DNA of 64,000 nt from Verrucomicrobiales bacterium. GTDB taxonomy: Bacteria; Verrucomicrobiota; Verrucomicrobiia; Limisphaerales; J093. How positions within the stretch are numbered: position 1 is the stretch's first letter; each line of letters opens with the position of its first letter. This document shows, piece by piece, positions 33,502 through 39,757 of the stretch. The stretch spans positions 62,001-126,000 of the forward strand of contig JACKPW010000008.1 in the NCBI GenBank assembly GCA_024233215.1. Direction: 5' to 3'. The notes under the pieces were generated by a model that made no database searches, was not told the origin of the DNA, and saw nothing but the letters and a program-made list of their open reading frames with translations. The translations under genes and the position numbers were made by a program.

Positions 33502-34962
33502 TTACTGGTTTCCGGTGACCGACGCGGCATTGTCCGCCAGCACCCAGGTGTCCTTGCTGCCGCCTCCCTGGGAGGAGTTCACCACCAGCGACCCCTTGCG
33601 CAGGGCCACCCGGGTCAGTCCCCCCGGCAGCACGAAAATGTCCTTCCCGTAAAGGATGTACGGCCGGAGATCCACGTGCCGCCCTTCGAGTTCATCCCCG
33701 ATCAGGGTGGGCACGCGCGACAGGGAAAGCGTCGGCTGCGCGATGTAGTTCCGGGGATTCGCCTTCACCTTCTCGCGGAACTCGGCGTGTTGTTCCTTCG
33801 TGGCATGCGGTCCCACCAACATCCCGTAGCCGCCGGCTTCGTTGGCCGCCTTCACCACCAACTCCTCAATGTGCTCCAGCGTGTACTGCAATCCCTCCGG
33901 CTCCGAGCAGATGTAGGTGGGCACGTTGGGGATGACGGGGTCCTCGTCGAGGTAGTACTTGATGATGCGCGGGACGTAGGCGTAGATCACCTTGTCGTCG
34001 GCCACCCCGGTCCCCGGCGCGTTCACCAGCGCCACGCGCCCCCGCTGATACGCCCGCATGAGACCGGGAACCCCCAGCAACGAATCCGGCCGAAACACCT
34101 CGGGATCGATGAAGTCATCGTCAATGCGCCGGTAAATCACATCGACCCGCTCGAAGCCGCGCGTGGTGCGCACGAACACCGTGTCGTCATGAACGATCAG
34201 GTCGCGGCCCTCCACCAGTTCGATGCCCATCTGCTGGGCCAGGAAGGAGTGCTCGAAATAGGCCGAGTTGAAGATGCCCGGCGTCAGGAGCGCGGCGTGA
34301 GGATTCCGGACCGAGTCCGGCACGAGATACTCGAGCACATCGCGCAGCTTGCTCGTGTACTGGCGCACGGAACGGATGCGTTGCGCCCCGAACACCTGCG
34401 GGAACAGGCTCTGCATGATGCGCCGGTTCTCCAGCACGTAGGAGACACCGGAGGGACAGCGCAGGTTGTCCTCCAGGACGTACATCTGTCCGTCGGAGTG
34501 GCGGACCAGATCCGTCCCGGTAATGTGACACCAGATGCCGCGCGGCGGGTTGAAGCCGATGCATTGCTGCCGGTAAGCCTTGGAGGAATACACAATCTCC
34601 TTCGGCACCACCCCGTCCTGGATGATCCGTTGGTCGTGGTAGACGTCGTCAATGAACAGGTTGAGGGCCGTGATTCGTTGCTTGAGACCGTGCTCGACCG
34701 TCGCCCATTCCTCCGCGGAGAGGATCCGGGGGATGATGTCGAACGGGAAGATTTTCTCCGTGCCCGCCGCTTCTCCGTAAACACTGAAGGTCACGCCGGA
34801 GTGTAACAAGGCGCTCTCGGCCGCCTGCTGTCGTGTCTGCAGTTCTCCTTCCGGCAGCGAGTCGACCCTATGCAGAAGCGCCGACGCCTGGGGCCGCGCC
34901 TCCCCCTCGGGCGTGAACATCTCATCATAGAAACCGCCGACTTCGTAGTCTTTCAGGTTCAT
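33502..34962 (-). CDS. circularly permuted type 2 ATP-grasp protein
   Basis: The protein has 486 residues from the ATG at 34962 (MNLKDYEVGGFYDEMFTPEG); in-frame ATGs at 34968 and 34977 are alternatives. The F-Y-D-E-M-F motif opens the family. ATP-grasp marks: GTDLVRHSDGQMYVLEDNLR followed by CPSGVSYVLENR, GIFNSAYFEHSFLA, VDVIYRRIDDDFIDPEVF, LVVKAANEAGGYGML, and a C-terminal PYILYGKDIFVLPGGLTRVA. Lys and the EDN acidic residues needed for ATP-Mg are intact, unlike the fused paralogue downstream. It is the first gene of the four-gene minus-strand unit and is predicted to form an amide bond on a peptide or amino acid. Confidence 0.92.
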   Translation of the reverse strand: MNLKDYEVGGFYDEMFTPEGEARPQASALLHRVDSLPEGELQTRQQAAESALLHSGVTFSVYGEAAGTEKIFPFDIIPRILSAEEWATVEHGLKQRITALNLFIDDVYHDQRIIQDGVVPKEIVYSSKAYRQQCIGFNPPRGIWCHITGTDLVRHSDGQMYVLEDNLRCPSGVSYVLENRRIMQSLFPQVFGAQRIRSVRQYTSKLRDVLEYLVPDSVRNPHAALLTPGIFNSAYFEHSFLAQQMGIELVEGRDLIVHDDTVFVRTTRGFERVDVIYRRIDDDFIDPEVFRPDSLLGVPGLMRAYQRGRVALVNAPGTGVADDKVIYAYVPRIIKYYLDEDPVIPNVPTYICSEPEGLQYTLEHIEELVVKAANEAGGYGMLVGPHATKEQHAEFREKVKANPRNYIAQPTLSLSRVPTLIGDELEGRHVDLRPYILYGKDIFVLPGGLTRVALRKGSLVVNSSQGGGSKDTWVLADNAASVTGNQ

Positions 34963-35349
34963 TAACATGTTGAGCATCGCCGGTCGAACCGGGAAGCACA
35001 AGTCCTTCCCGATCTCGCTGCCTGCTGAGAGCAGCAGCCGTGCCAGACGCGCGGATCCCGCGGATGCCGCTGGTTGCTGTTCCTTCCTGAGCAGGAACCG
35101 GACACCCTGACCCCGACCTCGCTGTGGCTTTCTGTCCAGCGTGGGCAGTTCACCTCAACCGCGCCAGTCGCAGGACGGGAAGGGCGAAGCTCCGGCTGAG
35201 CCGCCAGGGCAAATCCGAAATCCGAAATCCGAAGCCCGAAGCAAGGCCGAAGCCCGAAATCCGAAGGTCAAGCGAGGGGCGAATCCTGGCAGCCTGAGAC
35301 CCGAAAACTGAGACCCGCGCCCCCCGTAGCGGCGAACGCCAGTTCGCCG
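34963..35349. other. repeat-rich intergenic stretch upstream of the ATP-grasp operon
   Basis: 387 bp. 35177-35202 is an inverted copy of the GGCTCAGCC repeat. 35208-35265 is a degenerate tandem repeat of an AAATCCGA/GAAGCCCGA unit. 35324-35355 is a perfect 14-bp-stem palindrome overlapping the stop codon of the gene on the right. The remaining part (34978-35160) should hold the operon promoter, but no clear one was found. Confidence 0.6.
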
Positions 35350-35355
35350 CTACGG
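35324..35355 (-). repeat. stop-codon-embedded CCGTAG palindrome, copy 2
   Basis: A perfect 14-bp stem (CCGTAGCGGCGAAC pairing with GTTCGCCGCTACGG) and the loop GCCA. Read on the minus strand, its first CCGTAG provides the last Pro codon and the TAG stop (35352-35350) of the MoeB-like gene. It could work as a bidirectional terminator without a U-run, or as an mRNA end-stabilising hairpin. Confidence 0.8.
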
Positions 35356-36100
35356 TTCGCCGCACAGCGGACATTTCGGGTCGCGCGTCACGGCCAGTTC
35401 GCGGAAGGTCACGCGGCGCAGGTCGATTTGGAGCAACCGATTGGCCAGAGGTTCTCCCAGGCCGGCGAGCACCTTGATCGTCTCCATCGCCGCGATGCAG
35501 CCGACCGTGCCCGAGACGGCACCGAACACGGGAAAGCGACGGGTCCAGTTGGGGTGGGGCCGGGCAGAGGCAGCGCAGGCATCCGGTCCGGCCCGGAATG
35601 AACGTGGTGATGTGGGCCTCGAGTTCGCGCATGGCGCATTCCACCATCGGCCGGCTCAACCGCACACAGGCGTCGTTCATCGCGTAGCGCTCCTCAAACA
35701 GCGGGGCGCAATCGACCACCACGTCCGCCTGGGACACCCAACTTTCGGCGTTCAATTCATTCAGGTTCTCGGGAACCGCGACAACCTCCAGTCGGGGATT
35801 CAGTTCGCGCAACCGCCGGGCAGCGCATTCCACGCGCGGACGTCCCAGCCAGTCGTGTGTCATGAGCAACTGCCGGTTGAGGTCCGAGGGTTTGAGGTTG
35901 CCGCCGTGTGCGAGAATGAGCCGTCCCACTCCGGCCGCCGCCAATTCGTAGGCCACGACGCCGCCGAGTCCACCCACCCGCGAGACCAGCACGGTGGCTT
36001 GTTTGAGCCGGCGCTGACCTTCCTCGCCGAAGCCGGGAACATCGAGTTGCCAGGAGTAGACCTCGCGCTCATCAGGTGTCAGTGGGGAAAGCGCGTTCAT
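35350..36100 (-). CDS. MoeB/ThiF-family adenylyltransferase (one-base frame break)
   Basis: Start ATG at 36100 overlaps the ModC stop (ATGA). Visible: the ATP-binding RVGGLGGVVAYELAAAGVG, the NRQLLMTHDWLG block, the Asp-rich VVVDCAPLF, and two Cys pairs for a structural zinc (CLRC near residue 175; CPLC at the end). One extra C near 35555 breaks the frame; without it the protein reads NWTRRFPVFGAVSGTVGCIA, then METIKVLAGLGEPLANRLLQ, ending CPLCGEP-stop, about 250 residues, the normal MoeB size. MoeB adenylates the C-terminus of MoaD for molybdopterin synthesis; ThiF does the same for ThiS. The operon with a molybdate transporter favours MoeB. Confidence 0.82.
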
Positions 36101-36771
36101 GATGCGACCGCGGACTGGGGCAGCGAGTCCTTTGCCACCGGTTCGATGACGCCGTCGCGCAGGCGAAAGAGGCAGTCGCCGAGTTGGCGGGCGTCGCCCA
36201 GGTTGTGGGTGATATGGAGGATGGTCACCGGTTGATGCGCACGAAGGCCTCGGAGCACCTCACGGATTTCACCGCGCGTCTCCTCGTCCAGCGCGCTGAG
36301 CGGTTCGTCAAGACAGAGGATTCCCGGCCGGAATGACAGTGCTCGGCCGATGGCCACCCGCTGGGCTTCACCGCCGCTGAGTCCGCGCGGCCGACGATCC
36401 AGCAAAGGCGTCAGCCCAAGCCAGTCCGCGACCTCCTCGACGCGGGCAGCCACGACTTCCCGCGTTTCCCGCCGGATTTCGAGGGCGAACGCAAGGTGTT
36501 CGCGCACGGTCAGATGCTGGAAGAGTGCCCCATCCTGTGGCACCAGGCCCACCCCCCGGTCGGCGGGAGGCAGTCGCGTGACGTCGCGACCGTTCAACCG
36601 AACGGTGCCGGCCACCACGGGTCGCAGCCCGCAAATGGCTTCCAGCAGGGTCGTCTTTCCCGAGCCGGTACGGCCCAGCAGAACGGCATGTTGTCCCGCC
36701 GGCACGTCCAGGTCTACGTCCCGCAACCGGAACGTGCCTGCCCGCACTTCGAGTTGGCGCAGCTCGATCAT
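36097..36771 (-). CDS. modC: molybdate-type ABC transporter ATP-binding protein
   Basis: The protein has 224 residues. Start ATG at 36771 overlaps the permease stop by 4 bp; the longer frame upstream is shadow sequence. Walker A GRTGSGKTT, Q-loop GLVPQDGALF, ABC signature LSGGEAQRVAIGRAL, Walker B ILCLDEPLSALD and the switch His (ILHITHN) are intact. It is shorter than E. coli ModC (about 350), lacking the TOBE molybdate-binding C-terminal domain, so it resembles the short tungstate/molybdate (Wtp/Tup) type. It powers the neighbouring permease. Confidence 0.9.
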   Translation of the reverse strand: MIELRQLEVRAGTFRLRDVDLDVPAGQHAVLLGRTGSGKTTLLEAICGLRPVVAGTVRLNGRDVTRLPPADRGVGLVPQDGALFQHLTVREHLAFALEIRRETREVVAARVEEVADWLGLTPLLDRRPRGLSGGEAQRVAIGRALSFRPGILCLDEPLSALDEETRGEIREVLRGLRAHQPVTILHITHNLGDARQLGDCLFRLRDGVIEPVAKDSLPQSAVAS

Positions 36772-37613
36772 CCGAGGCGGAGTTTCTCGAAGATGCGTTC
36801 GGAACCGAGCACCCGGATGATGACGAGCGCGGCGACGGCGGCACCCACCATCAACAGGGACACGGCCACGGCGGCCTCGATGTTCCCGACGCTGAGTTCG
36901 AGGAACACGGTGGTCGGAAGCACCTCGGTGCGCATCCGGGTGGCGCCCGAGAAGACGAGGATGGGGCCGAATTCCCCCAGCGCCCGGGCCCAGGCCAGCG
37001 TGGCCGCCGTCAGCAGTCCCCTTCTCGCTTCCGGCAACACCACGAGCCAGAAGGCCTGGCCGCGCCGGCAGCCCAGCGTGAGCGCGACCTGTTCCTGGCG
37101 CGGGCTGATCTGCTCGAAGGTGGCCCGCAGAGTCCGCACCGCAAACGCACACGCCACCATGAACTGCGCCAGGATGATGCTCGGGATCGCGTAGGTCACC
37201 GGGATGATCCGCTCAATCGCCCGTCCCGGCGGCGTTTGGAACAGGATCAACAGGCTCAGCCCAATGACGAGCGGGGGCAGCACGATGGGAATGTCCAGCA
37301 CCGCATCGATGAGCACCTTGCCCGGGAACCGGGTTCGCGCCATGAGATACCCGATCGGCACCGCCACCCAGAGGGAGAGGATCGTCGTGAGCGTGCAGGA
37401 GATCAGGCTGAGTTTGATGGCATAACGGATTTCCGGGCTGCGCAGCGACCGCAGGAACTCGCCGGGGCTGGTGAACTGCAGGTCCGCCACCAACATCGCC
37501 CCGAGGATCAACAGGTAGAATCCGCCGATCACCCAAAGCACCGCCAGAAACGACCGATCCCCCCGGCCGGTGAGCGGCAGGCTGACGGGTTTGTTTCCCG
37601 GCGAAGTGCTCAC
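36768..37613 (-). CDS. modB: molybdate-type ABC transporter permease
   Basis: The protein has 281 residues from a GTG at 37613 (MSTSPGNKPVSLPLTGRGDR); the first membrane helix follows at about residue 23. Five or six helices are seen and the EAA loop is EARRGLLTAATLAWARALGE (the E-A-x-x-G...A-x-x-R-x-L-G-E-F-G-P pattern of ModB/CysT). Substrate is molybdate or tungstate; sulfate is possible for this superfamily but less likely next to a MoeB-like gene. It overlaps modC by 4 bp. Its own start is only 10 bp from a 108-bp tandem repeat, so the repeat lies in its 5' untranslated region. Confidence 0.9.
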   Translation of the reverse strand: MSTSPGNKPVSLPLTGRGDRSFLAVLWVIGGFYLLILGAMLVADLQFTSPGEFLRSLRSPEIRYAIKLSLISCTLTTILSLWVAVPIGYLMARTRFPGKVLIDAVLDIPIVLPPLVIGLSLLILFQTPPGRAIERIIPVTYAIPSIILAQFMVACAFAVRTLRATFEQISPRQEQVALTLGCRRGQAFWLVVLPEARRGLLTAATLAWARALGEFGPILVFSGATRMRTEVLPTTVFLELSVGNIEAAVAVSLLMVGAAVAALVIIRVLGSERIFEKLRLG

Positions 37614-37622
37614 GCCATGCCG

Positions 37623-37863
37623 CCGTAGCCGCGGACGTCAGTCCGCGCAAATTCGCCCCCGCCCACCTCTCCGCCCCCACAGCCCCCACCAGCAAACAGC
37701 CCCGGTGGAGACGATCCACCCCCCACCCTCCGGTAGCCGCGAACGTCAGTTCGCGCAAATTCGCCCCTGCCCACCTCTCCGCCCCCACAGCCCCCACCAG
37801 CAAACAGCCCCGGTGGAGACGATCCACCCCCCACCCTCCGGTAGCCGCGGACGTCAGTCCGCG
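37623..37863 (+). repeat. 108-bp tandem repeat, two full copies and a third hairpin
   Basis: The period is 108 bp (37623-37730, 37731-37838, then 37839-37863). Each unit begins with a CCG/CGG-TAGC-hairpin: CGCGGAC-GTCA-GTCCGCG in units 1 and 3, CGCGAAC-GTCA-GTTCGCG in unit 2. It also contains a second stem GGTGGA-GACGA-TCCACC (37704-37720 in unit 1). Units 1 and 2 differ at about three positions beyond the first bases, and two of these are the two partners of one stem pair (G-C to A-T). The array fills most of the gap between modA and modB. Confidence 0.9.
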
Positions 37864-37963
37864 CCGGAACGACATTCGTCAACACCGGTCCGGACAACCA
37901 CGGAATGGAGTGTCCCGGCGGCGGATCGGTGGGCCTGTGGGCTCTGGCTTTCATGCAGTGGAT

Positions 37964-37990
37964 TTGCGCCGACTGACGTCGGCGGCTACG
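37964..37990 (-). repeat. stop-codon-embedded CCGTAG hairpin, copy 3
   Basis: On the minus strand CCGTAG supplies the Pro codon and TAG stop of modA (37988-37986); it is followed by the stem GCCGAC-GTCA-GTCGGC and then GCAAATCC, the same tail (GCAAAT) that follows the hairpins of the adjacent tandem array. It is in the opposite orientation to that array. Confidence 0.8.
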
Positions 37991-39497
37991 GGGTATTGGG
38001 GGTCGGGACGGTCCCCGGGCGATCGAGCCAGCGGAAGCCGACATCGCCGTAGCGTTGCTGGGATTCCGGCGTCCGGATGGCGCTCAGCAGTCGTTCCATC
38101 AAGCGGGGATACTCCGAGCTTTGACCAACCGCATAGGGTTGGATCGCCTTCGCCCCGGGCAGATCAAGGTGGATCACCTCAAGTGAGTCCCGGACCTGGC
38201 TGGTATTCGCCTCATAAACCACCACGGCATCGAGCGAACCGGTCCGGAGATCATTGACGAGGAGGTCGGCGGTGGGGGTTTGAACCCGGACATTCGCCAT
38301 CACGCCGTCGTAGATGCCCTGAGCACGGAGGAGCCGGGCGGTAAGATCACCGAGCGTGCTTTGCTGGGCGTTGGCCACGCCCAGCTTCAACCCGGGGGCC
38401 GTGAGATCCGACAGGGTGTGCAGGCCCTTGGGATTGCCCTTCGGCACCAGCAGGACAATGTCCGTCTCCGAGAGTTCAGTGGACGGTCCGAAGAGGTTGT
38501 TGACCTGGTCGAGGAAGGTGACGTCGCAGGCCAGGTAGGCGTCCGGGCGCTGACCCGACTTGATCTGGGCGACCAGGATGCCGCACCCGTTGTAGACCCG
38601 GGTCACCTGCACCCCTTCACGCGCCTCGAACCGGTTGACCGTCTCATCGATGGCGATCCGGTTCACGCCGCCGCTGTAAAGCACCACCTTGGGGATTTCC
38701 GCCCAGACATCCCCGACCACCGGCGGATACCCGTCCTTCTCGAAGACCTTGAGCCCGCGATCCCGTGCCCCGAGGTAACGGGCGAAACGCAACGCGGCGG
38801 TGGGCTGCTCACTCGCCGTCAGCACGCCCACGGCCACCTGCTGGGCGTGTGCTGGGCCCGCGGGCACGGACACCGCCTCGAGTTCGGGATACTGGTTGAC
38901 CACCGCGTCCCAGAGGATCGAGGCGTCGGCGGTGCCGAGTTTCAGGTCGTTGGCGAGATCGTTCACCGTCGGCTTGAGCACCACAACGTGGGCGGAAACC
39001 GGGTCCCAGAGCCCGGCGGACTGCAGCAGCGCCCGCGTGGTCCGGCCGATGGCCGCGGCTTCCGGGTTGGCGAGCGCCACCTTCACATCGTCCCGCAGGA
39101 GATCCTTGAGCGACTGAATGTGCTTGGGATTGCCCTGACGAACGCCGATGACCGGCGTCATCCGGGCGAGCGGGATGACCTCGGCGACGAGGTGATTGCT
39201 GCGGGCGATCTCAAGGTAGCTCTCATCCGCGGCGATGAAGAGATCGCCCCGGGCGGCAACCCGGAGGTTGCTGAGCAGCGCACCACTCCCGCCATATTGC
39301 AGTTCCACCCGCGGGCCACCGGCCTGCTCGTAAGCGCGAGCCACCTCCTCGACCGGCGGTTTCAAGCCCGCGGCGCAGTAGACCACGAGTTGATCGACCG
39401 CCACCCCCGGCTTCGGACGCTGGAGCAGGTAAAGAGCCACCCCAAGCGCTGCCGCTGCCCCGAGGGAAACGATGAAGAACCGCGCCGAACTTCGCAT
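37986..39497 (-). CDS. modA: molybdate-type substrate-binding protein with two fused binding domains
   Basis: The protein has 503 residues, twice the usual ModA size. Start at 39497 (MRSSARFFIVSLGAAAALGV); the N-terminal hydrophobic stretch ends in RPKPG with no lipobox Cys, so it is a signal anchor or signal peptide. Domain 1 (about 37-265) begins LVVYCAAGLKPPVEEVARAY with YGGSGALLS; domain 2 (about 266-490) begins VVLYSGGVNRIAIDETVNRF with YNGCGILVA. Each has the later motif for a ModA fold (TVNDLANDLKLGTADASI; TADLLVNDLRTGSLDAVVV). So this is an internal duplication of a type II binding protein. It would deliver an oxyanion, probably molybdate or tungstate, to ModB in the periplasm. Confidence 0.85.
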   Translation of the reverse strand: MRSSARFFIVSLGAAAALGVALYLLQRPKPGVAVDQLVVYCAAGLKPPVEEVARAYEQAGGPRVELQYGGSGALLSNLRVAARGDLFIAADESYLEIARSNHLVAEVIPLARMTPVIGVRQGNPKHIQSLKDLLRDDVKVALANPEAAAIGRTTRALLQSAGLWDPVSAHVVVLKPTVNDLANDLKLGTADASILWDAVVNQYPELEAVSVPAGPAHAQQVAVGVLTASEQPTAALRFARYLGARDRGLKVFEKDGYPPVVGDVWAEIPKVVLYSGGVNRIAIDETVNRFEAREGVQVTRVYNGCGILVAQIKSGQRPDAYLACDVTFLDQVNNLFGPSTELSETDIVLLVPKGNPKGLHTLSDLTAPGLKLGVANAQQSTLGDLTARLLRAQGIYDGVMANVRVQTPTADLLVNDLRTGSLDAVVVYEANTSQVRDSLEVIHLDLPGAKAIQPYAVGQSSEYPRLMERLLSAIRTPESQQRYGDVGFRWLDRPGTVPTPNTP

Positions 39498-39586
39498 GGC
39501 ACCGAGCCTAGCATGGCGACTTTGACGGTCAAACCCGATGGCGCCGCGGGCCGGAGCATGCTTGACGGCATCCCCCCAGTAGCCCT

Positions 39587-39734
39587 GGGGAGCGCGGCCG
39601 GCCCGGCTGCTCCAGTCGGCGGCTCGCCGAATGGTCCTCCGGAAGACGCCTCGACACCGGAAGGGGAGCTTGCGCACCCTTCGGATGTGGCCGGCGGGCC
39701 GCCGGCCACGGCACGCGGGCCGCGCGCGCTCCCC
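39587..39734 (+). repeat. 148-bp dispersed repeat, copy 3 of 3
   Basis: Begins GGGGAGCGCGGCCGGCC and ends GGCCGCGCGCGCTCCCC, so the ends pair as an imperfect terminal inverted repeat of about 10 or more bases. It lies in the 260-bp gap between the start of modA and the stop of the giant gene on its right, both minus strand. The remaining gap holds nothing recognisable. Confidence 0.8.
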
Positions 39735-39757
39735 TTGTTGGACGGTATCTTCTCGAT

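Noticed and set aside
35150..35349. Extra 66 C-terminal residues of the MoeB-like frame
   Set aside because: This tail is read out of frame after a one-base break and crosses repeat DNA (RISGFGLASGFGFRISDL); restoring the frame ends the protein at 35350 with a proper CPLC zinc motif.
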